Part shown: positions 33,541 through 42,900 of the stretch, piece by piece | Layout: each line of letters starts with the position of its first letter | How positions within the stretch are numbered: position 1 is the first letter of the stretch | Source: Kitasatospora aureofaciens | GTDB lineage: Bacteria; Actinomycetota; Actinomycetes; Streptomycetales; Streptomycetaceae | Length of the DNA stretch: 64,000 nucleotides | Assembly (NCBI GenBank): GCA_000720845.1 | Contig: JODU01000008.1 | Span: forward strand, 186,001-250,000 | Reading direction: 5' to 3' | Position numbers and translations under genes: made by a program | Notes under the pieces: generated by a model | Database searches by the model: none | What the model was told of the DNA's origin: nothing | Seen by the model: the letters and a program-made list of their open reading frames with translations, nothing else

Positions 33541-35019
33541 ATGACCGGTGGACGGGCACGGGCCGGCGGACCGGATCGGGCGGCCGGGCCGGAAGGGGCG
33601 GCCGGGGCCCCGTGGGCGGAGTTCGGGCGGCAGTTGCGCTCCCTGCGCAGGGCGGCCGGGCTCACCCAGTTGCAACTCGGCCTGCGGGTGGGCTACCACC
33701 ACTCCGCCGTGAGCAAGCTCGAGGCGGGCCTGCGCGAGCCGCCCGTGGGGCTGGTGCGGCGCCTCGACGCGGTGCTGGAGACGGGCGGAGAGCTGGCCGC
33801 GATCGTCGCCGCGCCGCGCGAGGTGCCGGGCCGGCCGGGCCGCTTCCCGGCCGACCCGGCGCTGTTCGCGCCGCTGCCCGGCGCGGACGCCCCCGCCGCG
33901 CCGGGCGCGCCGGACGCCCGGATGTGGCCCGCGCGGCTGCCCGCCGAGGGGCTGGCGTGCCCGCTGCACGGCACCGCGGGATGCGCGGTGCCCGATCCCG
34001 GTGAGTTACCGGCGCTGCTCGGCGGTCCGGGTCCGGCGGGCGGTCCGGCCCCGGCGGGCGGTCCGGCCCCGGCGTGGGGCATCGGAGCCGGAGCGCCGGT
34101 CGCCGAGGCGGAGCTGCTGCACGGCCTCACCGCCGTCCTGGCCTGTCTGATCCGCGAGGCGTTCCGGCACGAGGGCCGCGTGACGGCCGTCGAGGGACTG
34201 CTGCGGGCCCTGGCCCGCTGGGCCGGCGAGGTCAACTCCGCCGGGCGGCTGCCGTACGGGCAGTTGCGGCTCGGCGCGCAGTACGCCCAGGTCGCCGGCC
34301 GGCTGCGGATGGAGCGCGGGCAGATCGGCGTGGCGATGGCCTGGTTCGGCCACGGACTGCGCTGGGCGGACGCCGTCCAGGACACCTCGGCCCGCGCGAC
34401 CCTGCTCAGCGACATGTGCACCCTGGTCCGGCTCGACGGGGACCCCTCCCTGATGCTCGGCTACGCCCGGGGCATCGGCGCGGTGGACGCCGGACGCCGG
34501 TGGATGGCCACCCTGTCCGACCTCTACCAGGCGCGCGGCCACGCCCTGTCGGGCGACGCGGCGGCGTGCCGGCGCCACATCTCTCTGGCCCGGCGGGGGT
34601 TCGCCCGCCTCGGCCCGCAGGACCGCCTGGAGGCACCCTGGATGGCCGGGGCCGAGGGCGCGATGCGGGTCGACTCGGCGATCGGCGGCGCCCTGCGCGA
34701 CCTCGCCGTGGCGACCGGGGACCGGGCGGCGGCCCGGCGTGCGGTGGACGCCACCGCACGCTCGCGCGCGCAGGTGCCGCCACAGATGCGGGGCGCCCGG
34801 CTGCTGCTCACCCTGCGCCTGGCGGACAGCTGGGCGTGCGCCGGCGATCCCGGCGCCGCCGTCGCCCTCGCCTCGGAGGTCCTGCCGGAGGCGGTGCGCT
34901 CGCGCGAGTCGATGGTCACCGCCGAACTGCGCGGCCTGCACAGCAGGCTCACCGGGCAGTGGGCCGACCTGCCGGAGGTCAGGGCGTACCGGGAGCGGCT
35001 GCTGGACGCGGGGGAGTGA
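33541..35019 (+). CDS. XRE-family HTH regulator with TPR-like C-terminus, TTA codon
   Basis: 492 residues. The HTH is at about 22-85 (FGRQLRSLRRAAGLTQLQLG then YHHSAVSKLEAGLREPP). A linker contains GGPAPA repeats (about 161-178), followed by a long helical region with repeated Ala/Leu/Arg helices typical of the TPR-like sensor half of Streptomyces transcriptional regulators. Codon 156 is TTA (34006-34008), so translation should require bldA tRNA and be tied to development. No partner gene is adjacent; the secreted double protease follows 252 nt downstream and may be a target. Confidence 0.82.
   Translation: MTGGRARAGGPDRAAGPEGAAGAPWAEFGRQLRSLRRAAGLTQLQLGLRVGYHHSAVSKLEAGLREPPVGLVRRLDAVLETGGELAAIVAAPREVPGRPGRFPADPALFAPLPGADAPAAPGAPDARMWPARLPAEGLACPLHGTAGCAVPDPGELPALLGGPGPAGGPAPAGGPAPAWGIGAGAPVAEAELLHGLTAVLACLIREAFRHEGRVTAVEGLLRALARWAGEVNSAGRLPYGQLRLGAQYAQVAGRLRMERGQIGVAMAWFGHGLRWADAVQDTSARATLLSDMCTLVRLDGDPSLMLGYARGIGAVDAGRRWMATLSDLYQARGHALSGDAAACRRHISLARRGFARLGPQDRLEAPWMAGAEGAMRVDSAIGGALRDLAVATGDRAAARRAVDATARSRAQVPPQMRGARLLLTLRLADSWACAGDPGAAVALASEVLPEAVRSRESMVTAELRGLHSRLTGQWADLPEVRAYRERLLDAGE
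34021..34074. repeat. 18-bp in-frame repeat in the HTH regulator gene
   Basis: The unit GCGGTCCGGCCCCGGCGG recurs about 2.5 times and encodes the GGPAPA linker. It lies directly after the TTA codon and is a simple, slippage-prone linker. Confidence 0.65.
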
Positions 35020-35271
35020 GAAGCGGGGCCGCGCTGCCACGGGTGAGGGCCCGCTCTCGGGCCACACCCACTTGCCGGATTTTGCCAGGACCGTACCGCG
35101 CCCGCGGAGCCGTTGATTCCGGTGCGCCGGGGTGTGAGGGTTCCGCCAGCCCGCGACCTGACATGCAAATGACACCCCGATGGACGCGCCCCCGCACCCC
35201 AGGGTGCGCGTCCGGCACGTCACGGCCCGGGCCGGCCCGCAAGGAGCCCCCCACTCTCACAAGGAGCCACG

Positions 35272-38200
35272 ATGCTCAGACAGACCGCGGTGGCCGGGAC
35301 AGTCCTGGCCATGACACTCGCAGGGGTGGTGGTACCGACCTCCCTCGCCTCGGCCTCGGAGCGGTCCGCGCCCTCCGCGGCGCCGCCCACCCCCGTCGAG
35401 AGGGCCGTCGCCGCGGCCGACCGGGCCGTACACAGCGGCCTGGACGCCCTCGTCGCCGGCGGCCCCGACGAGCAGTACGACCGCCACCAGGTCATCCCCT
35501 GGGGCAAGGACCTGTTCTCCGTCGCCTACGAGCGCACCTACAACGGTCTGCCGGTGGTCGGCGGCGACGCCGTCGTCCTCGCCGACGGCAAGGGCGGGGT
35601 CCGCGCTGTCCGGTCCGCCACCGAGGCGGCGATCGCCGTACCCACCAAGGCCCGGATCAAGGCCGAGCAGGCGGTGAGGACCAGCCGGGAGCGGCTCGCG
35701 AAGGTCGACGAGGTCGACTCCAAGCGGCTGGTGGTCCGGGTCGAGGACGACGTCCAGACCCTCGCCTGGGAGACCGTGCTCGTCGGCACGACCAAGGAAC
35801 ACGTGCCCAGCAGGCTGCACGTCTTCGTGGACGCCCGCACGGGCAAGGTCGTCGACAGCTACGACGACGTGAAGGCCGGCACCGGCCACAGCGAGTGGAA
35901 CGGCCCCGACCCGCTCACCATCGACACCTCCCGCTCCGGCAGCCAGTACGCCCTGCGCGACACCACCCGGCCCGGACTGCAGTGCTCGGACTACAACGGC
36001 GGCCTCTTCACCGGACCGGACGACGACTGGGGCACCGGCAACGCCTCCAGCAAGGAGACCGGCTGCGTCGACGTCATGTACGCGGCGCAGAAGGAGTCGG
36101 ACATGCTCCGCGACTGGCTCGGGCGCAACGGCCACAACGGCAACGGCGGCAGCTGGCCGGTCCTCGTCGGCCTCAACCAGCTCAACGCCTACTGGGACGG
36201 CTCACGGGTCACCATCGGCCACAACAGCGCCGGCAAGTGGATCGCCGGCATGGACGTGGTGGGCCACGAGTTCGGCCACGGACTGGACAGCAACACCCCC
36301 GGCGGCGCCAACCACGAGAGCGGCCTCGGCGAGGCCACCGGCGACATCATGGGCGCCCTCACCGAGGCCTACGCGAACCAGCCGGCCCCCTACGACACCC
36401 CCGACTACACCGTCGGCGAGGAGATCGACCTCCAGGGCCGCGGCCCGATCCGCAACATGTACAACCCGCGGCTGGTCAACAACGACCCCACCTGCTACTC
36501 CGCCTCCATCCCGAACACCGAGGAGCACGCGGCCGCAGGGCCCATGAACCACTGGTTCTACCTCCTCGCCGAGGGCTCCGCCCCCGGTGGCGGCAAGCCC
36601 TCCAGCCCCACCTGCGACGGCAGCCAGGTGACCGGCATCGGCACCCAGAACGCCGGAAAGATCTTCTACGGCGGGATGCTGCTCAAGACCAGCGGCATGA
36701 CCTACAAGCGCTACCGCACCGCCACCCTCACCGCGGCCAAGAACCTGGACGCGTCCTGCGGCCTGTTCGACGCCACCAAGGCGGCCTGGAACGCGATCGA
36801 CATCCCCGCCCAGAGCGGCGAGCCGACCTGCACCCGGCAGGAGACCGACTTCTCGCTGGCCCTGAGTCCGGCGAGTGGCAACGTCGAGGCCGGATCCGCG
36901 GTCAACGCCACGGTCAACACCACCACCGTCACCGGCAGCGCCCAGCAGGTGTCCCTGACGGCCACCGGCACCCCGCCCGGCGTGAGCGTCACCTTCAGCC
37001 CCTCGACCGTGACCTCCGGCTCCAGCTCGGCCCTGCGGATCTCCACCACCGCCGGCACCGCCGCGGGCACCTACTCGATCACGGTCAAGGGCACGGCGGG
37101 CAGCAAGAGCCACACCGCCCAGTACACCCTCACCGTCGGCGGCGGCACCGACCCGGGCACGCCGCCCGACATCGACGTCGCCCAAGTCCAGGCCCACCTC
37201 GCGCAGTTCGGCTCGATCGCCGGGCAGAACGGCGGCAACCGCCGGTCCACCGGCCCCGGGTACGACGCCTCACTCGCCTACGTGAAGGGCAAGCTCCAGG
37301 CGGCCGGCTACACCGTCACCGAGCAGACCTGCACCTCCGGCTGCTCCGCCGGCGCGGGCAACAACCTGGTCGCCGAGTGGCCCAAGGGCGACGCGAACAG
37401 CGTCTACATGTTCGGCGCCCACCTCGACGGCGTCTCGGCCGGCCCCGGCATCAACGACAACGGTTCCGGTTCGGCCGCGCTCCTTCAGACGGCGCTCACC
37501 CTGGCCGGACAGAACCCGACCATGAAGAACCGCGTCCGCTTCGCCTGGTGGACCGACGAGGAGCAGGGCCTGAACGGCTCCGACTTCTACGCCCGCACCC
37601 TGTCCTCCACCGAGCGCGCCAAGATCAAGGCGTACTACAACTTCGACATGGTCGCCTCCGTCAACGGCGGCTACTTCATCAACAACCTGACCTCCTCGGC
37701 CTCCGCCCCGATGCGGGAGTACTGGACCTCCCTCGGCCTCGCCCCGCAGGAGAACGTCGAGGGCCAGGGCCGCTCCGACGACTACTCGTTCCAGCAGGTC
37801 GGCATCCCCACCTCCGGCTACGCCACCGGCGCATCGGCGACCAAGTCGGCCACGGAGGCCGCCAAGTGGGGCGGCACCGCGGGCCGGTCCTACGACCCGT
37901 GCTACCACTCCGCCTGCGACACCACCGCCAACATCGGCGCCACCGCGCTGAACCGCAGCGCCGACGGCATCGCGTACACGATATGGAAGACCGCCGTCGG
38001 CGACGCCCCGAACCCGCAGGACGACTTCTCGATCTCCGCCGACCCGTCCTCGGGCACGGTCGCCCCGGGCGACTTTGCGACGGTCACCGTGAAGACCGCC
38101 ACGACCAGCGGTGACGCGCAGAACGTGCGACTGTCGGCGGCCGGCGCGCCGACCGGTGTGAGCGTGGGCTTCAGCCCGGACTCGGTCACCTCCGGCCAGT

Positions 38201-38472
38201 CCTCGACCGCCACGGTCCAGGTCGCCGCCGGCACGGCCCCCGGCACCTACACCCTGACCCTCACGGGCACGGGCACCGTCACGCACACCACCACGTACAC
38301 CCTCACCGTGCCCGGTGACGGCGGCGGCGAGACCACCTGGCAGCTGGGAGCCACCTACGCGGCCGGTGACGTGGTGAGCTACGGCGGCGTCAGCTACCGG
38401 TGCATCCAGGGCCACACCGCCTACCCCGGCTGGGAGCCGCCGAACGTCCCCGCCCTGTGGCAGCGCCTGTGA
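35272..38472 (+). CDS. secreted M4 metallopeptidase fused to M28 aminopeptidase and chitin-binding-like domain
   Basis: 1066 residues. Signal peptide (1-30, ending ASASE), then a FTP/PepSY-type propeptide to about 200. The M4 thermolysin domain carries HEFGH (332-336), a downstream Glu in HESGLGEATGD and the active-site His in GPMNHWFY. After an Ig-like module (about 520-625), an M28 domain holds all five zinc ligands: His717 (GAHLDG), Asp729 (INDNG), Glu763/764 (TDEEQG), Asp792 (NFDM) and His879 (CYHSACDT). A second Ig-like module (about 920-1010) and a C-terminal CBM5/12-like WQLGATYAAGDVVSYGGVSY module end the protein. It is both endo- and aminopeptidase on one chain; the domain reading is strong and the substrate is unknown. 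Confidence 0.94.
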   Translation: MLRQTAVAGTVLAMTLAGVVVPTSLASASERSAPSAAPPTPVERAVAAADRAVHSGLDALVAGGPDEQYDRHQVIPWGKDLFSVAYERTYNGLPVVGGDAVVLADGKGGVRAVRSATEAAIAVPTKARIKAEQAVRTSRERLAKVDEVDSKRLVVRVEDDVQTLAWETVLVGTTKEHVPSRLHVFVDARTGKVVDSYDDVKAGTGHSEWNGPDPLTIDTSRSGSQYALRDTTRPGLQCSDYNGGLFTGPDDDWGTGNASSKETGCVDVMYAAQKESDMLRDWLGRNGHNGNGGSWPVLVGLNQLNAYWDGSRVTIGHNSAGKWIAGMDVVGHEFGHGLDSNTPGGANHESGLGEATGDIMGALTEAYANQPAPYDTPDYTVGEEIDLQGRGPIRNMYNPRLVNNDPTCYSASIPNTEEHAAAGPMNHWFYLLAEGSAPGGGKPSSPTCDGSQVTGIGTQNAGKIFYGGMLLKTSGMTYKRYRTATLTAAKNLDASCGLFDATKAAWNAIDIPAQSGEPTCTRQETDFSLALSPASGNVEAGSAVNATVNTTTVTGSAQQVSLTATGTPPGVSVTFSPSTVTSGSSSALRISTTAGTAAGTYSITVKGTAGSKSHTAQYTLTVGGGTDPGTPPDIDVAQVQAHLAQFGSIAGQNGGNRRSTGPGYDASLAYVKGKLQAAGYTVTEQTCTSGCSAGAGNNLVAEWPKGDANSVYMFGAHLDGVSAGPGINDNGSGSAALLQTALTLAGQNPTMKNRVRFAWWTDEEQGLNGSDFYARTLSSTERAKIKAYYNFDMVASVNGGYFINNLTSSASAPMREYWTSLGLAPQENVEGQGRSDDYSFQQVGIPTSGYATGASATKSATEAAKWGGTAGRSYDPCYHSACDTTANIGATALNRSADGIAYTIWKTAVGDAPNPQDDFSISADPSSGTVAPGDFATVTVKTATTSGDAQNVRLSAAGAPTGVSVGFSPDSVTSGQSSTATVQVAAGTAPGTYTLTLTGTGTVTHTTTYTLTVPGDGGGETTWQLGATYAAGDVVSYGGVSYRCIQGHTAYPGWEPPNVPALWQRL

Positions 38473-38511
38473 CACCACCGATCACCCCTTCGGAAAGCGC
38501 CTGACACGCCG

Positions 38512-38548
38512 ACGGGCGGTGGGGTTCGCACCGAACCCCACCGCCCGT
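38512..38548. terminator. bidirectional terminator, 17-bp perfect stem
   Basis: ACGGGCGGTGGGGTTCG (38512-38528) and its exact complement (38532-38548) enclose the loop CAC. ACGCC/GGCGT extends the stem past one bulged G. It lies between the convergent protease (stop 38472) and MFS transporter (stop 38586). Confidence 0.9.
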
Positions 38549-38585
38549 GGCGTGCGCTCACGACGTTCCCGTCAGGGCTTCGCCG

Positions 38586-40100
38586 TCAGAACTTCGGCGT
38601 CGGCGCCTGCGCCTCGACGATCTCCGCGGCCTCCTCCTCGGTCCCCACCGACGGCGGGGAGCCCGCCAACGGCTTCTGGGCCGTCTCCTTCATGCAGGCC
38701 ACGGCCACGACACCGATCAGGGCCGCCGCCATCGAGTAGTAGGCGGGCATCATGTCGGAGCCGGTCACACTGATCAGCGCGGTGATCACCAGCGGTGTGG
38801 TGCCGCCGAAGAGGGACGCCGACAGGTTGTAGCCGACCGACAGGGACCCGTACCGGACGTTGGTCGGGAACATCGCCGGGAGCGCCGCCGACATCGTGCC
38901 CAGCAGGCAGACCAGCGACAGGCCGAGCATCAGCATGCCGCCCGAGACCGCGAGCAGGGAGCCGTCCCGCACCAGCACGAAGGCCGGGGCGGACAGCACG
39001 AAGAACCCGATCATGCCGGTCATCAGGACGGGCTTGCGGCCGAAGTGGTCGGACAGCCGGCCGACCTGGTTGATGATCAGCATCAGCAGCAACATCGTCG
39101 CCACCAGGATCATCAGACCGTGGCTCTCGCTGTAGTCCAGCTCGTCCGACAGATACGTCGGCATGTACGACAGCAGCATGTAGTCGGTGATGTTGTACGC
39201 GCCGACCAGCGCGATGCACAGCACCAGCGACCGCCAGTGGGTGCGGAAGATCTTGGCGAGGTCGCCCCGCGCGGTGGTCTCCACCGCGTTCGCCGCCTCG
39301 GAGATGTGGACGCTGGAGTCCTCCAACTTCAGGAAGGCGGGCGTGTCGTCCAGCCTCAGCCGCAGATAGATGCCCACGATGCCGAGCGGGGCCGCGACCA
39401 GGAAGGGGATCCGCCAGCCCCAGGCGTCCATCGTGTCGCTGCCCAGCCCCGCCGTCAGCGCGGTGACGAGACTCGCGGCACCGGTGTACCCGGCCAGCGT
39501 CCCCAGCTCCAGGAAGCTGCCGAAGAAACCGCGCCGCTTGTCCGGCGCGTACTCGGCGATGAAGGTGGACGCGCCGCCGTACTCGCCGCCGGTGGAGAAG
39601 CCCTGGAGCAGGCGGAACAGGATCAGCAGCAGCGGCGACCAGAAGCCGATCGCGTCGTAACTGGGGATGAACCCGATGGCGGCCGTGCCGATCGCCATGA
39701 GGATCATCGTCAGCGCCAGCACCTTCTTGCGGCCGATCTTGTCGCCCATCGGGCCGAAGACCATGCCGCCGATCGGCCGCACCAGGAACGCCACGGCGAA
39801 CGTGGCGAACGAGGAGAGCAGCTGCGCGGTGTCGCTCCCGGAGGGGAAGAACACCCGGCCGATGGTGCCCGCCAGATAGGCGTAGATGCCGAAGTCGAAC
39901 CACTCCATGGCATTGCCGAGAGAGGCCGCCTTGACGGCTCGCTTGACGGCGGCCTCGTCCGTGACGGTGATGTCCGACCGGCGCAGTCGGGGGTTCTTCC
40001 GGCGCTTGATCGCCCGGAACAGGGCGGGGTGGCGGCGGACCGCCGCGGCGTCGGTCTCCGGTCCGTTCTCGGTGGGGGACGTGGCGGCCTCCCTTTCCAC
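38586..40100 (-). CDS. MFS transporter, ProP/metabolite:H+ symporter family
   Basis: 504 residues, 12 predicted membrane helices. A 60-residue cytoplasmic N-terminus precedes NAMEWFDFGIYAYLAG, the family signature of ProP/KgtP/ShiA-type symporters. GPMGDKIGRKKVL is the first MFS loop motif and GFSTGGEYGGASTFIAEYAP is the fourth-helix signature. It probably takes up an osmolyte or organic acid such as proline/betaine or a dicarboxylate with protons. It is single-gene and convergent with the protease. Confidence 0.92.
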   Translation of the reverse strand: MEREAATSPTENGPETDAAAVRRHPALFRAIKRRKNPRLRRSDITVTDEAAVKRAVKAASLGNAMEWFDFGIYAYLAGTIGRVFFPSGSDTAQLLSSFATFAVAFLVRPIGGMVFGPMGDKIGRKKVLALTMILMAIGTAAIGFIPSYDAIGFWSPLLLILFRLLQGFSTGGEYGGASTFIAEYAPDKRRGFFGSFLELGTLAGYTGAASLVTALTAGLGSDTMDAWGWRIPFLVAAPLGIVGIYLRLRLDDTPAFLKLEDSSVHISEAANAVETTARGDLAKIFRTHWRSLVLCIALVGAYNITDYMLLSYMPTYLSDELDYSESHGLMILVATMLLLMLIINQVGRLSDHFGRKPVLMTGMIGFFVLSAPAFVLVRDGSLLAVSGGMLMLGLSLVCLLGTMSAALPAMFPTNVRYGSLSVGYNLSASLFGGTTPLVITALISVTGSDMMPAYYSMAAALIGVVAVACMKETAQKPLAGSPPSVGTEEEAAEIVEAQAPTPKF

Positions 40101-40241
40101 GCGCAGACACTCCGGACGGAGCCCTGCTCGGTCGTACGTCTTTCAGCTCGTACCCGTTCCCCCGATCATGCTGGGTATGGTCGTGACTTCGGTCATGTGG
40201 TTGCGCCGATGAGGTGAGCGGCCGGTGAGTACGCTTCGCAC

Positions 40242-40697
40242 ATGCGTATCTCCGTCTCCTCCGACATGGACGAACCCGTGGCCCGGCTCCTCGTCGAGGA
40301 ACTGCGCGCACGCGGCCACGAGGTGCGCGCGCACGGCGCGCTGAGCCCCGGGGCGGACCCGCGGTGGGCCGCCTGTTCCGAGCAGGCGGCCCGCGAGGTC
40401 GCCGAGGGGCGGGCCGACCAGGCCGTGGTGTGCTGCTGGACCGGCACCGGCGCGTCCATCGCCGCCAACAAGGTGCCGGGCGTCCGCGCGGCCCTGTGCG
40501 CCGACGCGTACACCGCCGACGGGGCCCGCCGCTGGAACGACGCCAACGTGCTCGCGATCGGCCTGCGGCTGACGTCCGGGCCCCTGCTGCGGGAGATCCT
40601 CGACGCCTGGTTCGCGGCCGGACCCAGCGAGGACGCCGAGGACCGGGACAACGTCGCGCACGTCGAGCGGCTCGACCGGGGCCGAGCCGCTCGGTGA
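40242..40697 (+). CDS. RpiB/LacA/LacB-family sugar-phosphate isomerase
   Basis: 151 residues. MRISVSSDMDEPVARLLVEE, then VVCCWTGTGASIAANKVPGV with the catalytic Cys and anion-binding GTG, and RRWNDANVLAIGLRLT, are the RpiB fold motifs. It lacks the SDHAG start of true RpiB (here SSDMDEP), so its substrate may differ from ribose 5-phosphate. It converges on rocD with a 15-nt gap and is divergent from the MFS gene. Confidence 0.88.
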   Translation: MRISVSSDMDEPVARLLVEELRARGHEVRAHGALSPGADPRWAACSEQAAREVAEGRADQAVVCCWTGTGASIAANKVPGVRAALCADAYTADGARRWNDANVLAIGLRLTSGPLLREILDAWFAAGPSEDAEDRDNVAHVERLDRGRAAR

Positions 40698-40712
40698 ACC
40701 CCGGCGGGCGGG

Positions 40713-41939
40713 TCAGGAGGAGGTCAGGACCTTCTCCAGCGTCCCCAGGGCGCCCGTCAGCTCCTCGGCCGTCACGGTCAGCGGCGGCGCCAGGCGGATC
40801 GTCGAGCCGTGGGTGTCCTTGACGAGGATGCCCTCGCGCATCAGCCGCTCACTGATCTCGCGTCCGCTGCCCAGCGCCGGGTCCACGTCCACGCCCGCCC
40901 ACAGCCCCCGCGCCCGGAAGCCGACGACGCCCCTGCCGACCAGGGCGGCAAGGCCCTCGCGCAGCACCACGCCCAGCTCGGCCGCCCGGCGCTGGAACTC
41001 GCCGGTCTCCAGCAGCTCCACCACCGCCGTGCCCACCGCGGCGGCCAGCGGATTGCCGCCGAACGTCGAACCGTGCTCGCCCGGGTGCAGCACACCCAGC
41101 ACGTCACGCCGGCCGACCACCGCCGACACCGGGACGATGCCGCCGCCCAGCGCCTTGCCGAGCAGCACCACGTCCGGCACCACCGACTCGTGCTCGACGG
41201 TCAGGGTGTGCCCCGTGCGGCCCAGACCCGACTGGATCTCGTCCGCGACGAACAGACACCCCTTGCGCCGGGTCAGCTCCCGCACCCCGGCCAGATAGCC
41301 GTCGTCCGGGATCAGCACGCCCGCCTCGCCCTGGATCGGCTCGATCAGCACGGCCGCCGTCGTCTCGTCGACCGCCGCCTCCAACGCCGCCAGGTCGTTG
41401 TACGGGACGATCCGGAAGCCGGGGGTGAAGGGGCCGAAGCCGGAGCGGGCCGTCTCGTCGGTGGAGAAGCTCACGATCGTCGTCGTACGGCCGTGGAAGT
41501 TGTCCGCCGCCACCACGATCGTCGCCCGGTCGGCCGGGACGCCCTTGACGTCGTAGGCCCACTTGCGGGCCACCTTGATGCCGCTCTCCACCGCCTCCGC
41601 GCCGGTGTTCATGGGCAGCACCATGTCCGTGCCGGTCAGTGCGGCCAGCTTCTCGGCGAAGCCGGCCAGCCGGTCGTTGTGGAAGGCGCGCGAGGTGAGC
41701 GTGAGGCGGTCCAGCTGCCGGTGGGCGGCCTCGACCAGCGCCGGGTGGCGATGGCCGAAGTTGAGCGCCGAGTACCCGGCCAGCATGTCCAGGTAGCGGC
41801 GGCCCTCCACGTCCTCGACCCAGGCGCCCTCGGCGCGGGCCACCACGACGGGCAGCGGGTGGTAGTTGTGTGCGAGGACGGGCTCCTCCGCGCGGATCAG
41901 TTCCTCGGAACCGCGGTCGGTGCGGGCGGGTGCGGTCAT
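40713..41939 (-). CDS. rocD: ornithine aminotransferase
   Basis: 408 residues of the class-III aminotransferase fold. NFGHRHPALVEAAHRQLDRL and NTGAEAVESGIKVARKW are OAT-specific. FVADEIQSGLGRTG holds the PLP-nitrogen Asp and LLGKALGGGIVPVSA the Schiff-base Lys. It converts L-ornithine plus 2-oxoglutarate to glutamate semialdehyde and glutamate. The ATG overlaps the stop of the upstream dihydrolase-like gene (ATGA), so ornithine made upstream would be consumed here. Confidence 0.95.
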   Translation of the reverse strand: MTAPARTDRGSEELIRAEEPVLAHNYHPLPVVVARAEGAWVEDVEGRRYLDMLAGYSALNFGHRHPALVEAAHRQLDRLTLTSRAFHNDRLAGFAEKLAALTGTDMVLPMNTGAEAVESGIKVARKWAYDVKGVPADRATIVVAADNFHGRTTTIVSFSTDETARSGFGPFTPGFRIVPYNDLAALEAAVDETTAAVLIEPIQGEAGVLIPDDGYLAGVRELTRRKGCLFVADEIQSGLGRTGHTLTVEHESVVPDVVLLGKALGGGIVPVSAVVGRRDVLGVLHPGEHGSTFGGNPLAAAVGTAVVELLETGEFQRRAAELGVVLREGLAALVGRGVVGFRARGLWAGVDVDPALGSGREISERLMREGILVKDTHGSTIRLAPPLTVTAEELTGALGTLEKVLTSS

Positions 41940-42775
41940 GAGCGGATCTCCCGGATCTCCTGGGTGCAGCACTTGATGCCGCCACCGGCCTTGTGGAACT
42001 CGGACAGGTCGACGGGTACGGGCACGTAGCCGAGACCGGCGAGCCGGTCGGCCAGCTCCCGGGCCTCGGGGGCGATGAACACGTGCCGCCCGTCGGACAC
42101 GGAGTTGAGCCCGAACGCCATCGCGTCCTCGCGGGTGGCGATCACCGCGTCCGGGTAGAGCCGCTCCAGCACCTCGCGGCTGCCGGGCGAGAAGGCGCCG
42201 GGATAGTAGGCGATGTTCCCGCCGTCCGCGTCCGACCCCTCCTCCAGCACGAACAACGCCGTGTCCAAGTGGTAGAAGTACGGGTCGACCAGGGTCAGCG
42301 AGATCACCGGCACGCCGAAGAACTCCTGCACCTCGCGGTGGGCCGAAGGGGTGGTGCGGAACCCCGTGCCGGCCAGGATCCAGCGGCCGGCCGGGACCAG
42401 GTCGCCCTCTCCCTCGCAGACCGACTCGGGATGGTGGACCTCGAAGCCCTCCGTCTTGAACCACGCCTCGAAGGGCACGGACTCGGGACGCCGCTCCGGC
42501 GCGTGGAAGAGGGAGCCGAACACCCGGCCCTCGACCACGACCGCGCAGTTCGCGGCGAAGACCATGTCGGGCAGGCCGGGGACCGGGGCGACGGTGTCCA
42601 CGGTGTGGCCGTGGCCACGGTAGGTGTCGACCAGCGCCTGCCACTGGTCGAGCGCGCGGATGACGTCGACCGGTCGGTCGGTGCTCATCCACGGGTTGAT
42701 CGCGTACTGCACGGCGAAGTGTCTGGGTTCGCAGACCAGGAAGCGCCGCCGGCACGGCACACGGGACTCGGTCAC
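41936..42775 (-). CDS. amidinotransferase-superfamily enzyme, arginine dihydrolase-like (ArgZ/AgrE type)
   Basis: 279 residues from a GTG at 42775. The pentein-fold motifs are YAINPWM, MVFAANCA, CEGEGDLV, FYHLDTALF and a C-terminal KAGGGIKCCTQE with the catalytic Cys. YxINPWM with Asn, ANCA with Asn, EGEGD, YHLD and IKC line up with the active-site Asn, Asn, Glu, His and Cys of cyanobacterial ArgZ/AgrE arginine dihydrolases, as I recall them. That reaction is arginine to ornithine, CO2 and two NH3. An annotation as dimethylargininase (DDAH) is the alternative. Coupling to rocD favours an ornithine product. Confidence 0.82.
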   Translation of the reverse strand: MTESRVPCRRRFLVCEPRHFAVQYAINPWMSTDRPVDVIRALDQWQALVDTYRGHGHTVDTVAPVPGLPDMVFAANCAVVVEGRVFGSLFHAPERRPESVPFEAWFKTEGFEVHHPESVCEGEGDLVPAGRWILAGTGFRTTPSAHREVQEFFGVPVISLTLVDPYFYHLDTALFVLEEGSDADGGNIAYYPGAFSPGSREVLERLYPDAVIATREDAMAFGLNSVSDGRHVFIAPEARELADRLAGLGYVPVPVDLSEFHKAGGGIKCCTQEIREIRS

Positions 42776-42900
42776 AGAGGGGTACCTCCGCTTTTCACGG
42801 TGTGTGACGGGGTGTTGACACCACGGTAGGAAGTGACGCCCGAGCCCGACAAGCGATGAAAGCTGCGTGTTCCCGCCGGATCGCTGCGTTGTTCGCCTGG

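Noticed and set aside
29707..33969. 1420-residue minus-strand open frame
   Set aside because: It runs antisense through the aminopeptidase, epimerase and acyltransferase genes in low-complexity Arg/Gly/Val composition; high GC makes long shadow frames.
34074..38114. 1346-residue plus-strand open frame
   Set aside because: It is an alternative frame of the HTH regulator and M4-M28 protease, Arg/Pro/His-rich with no domains.
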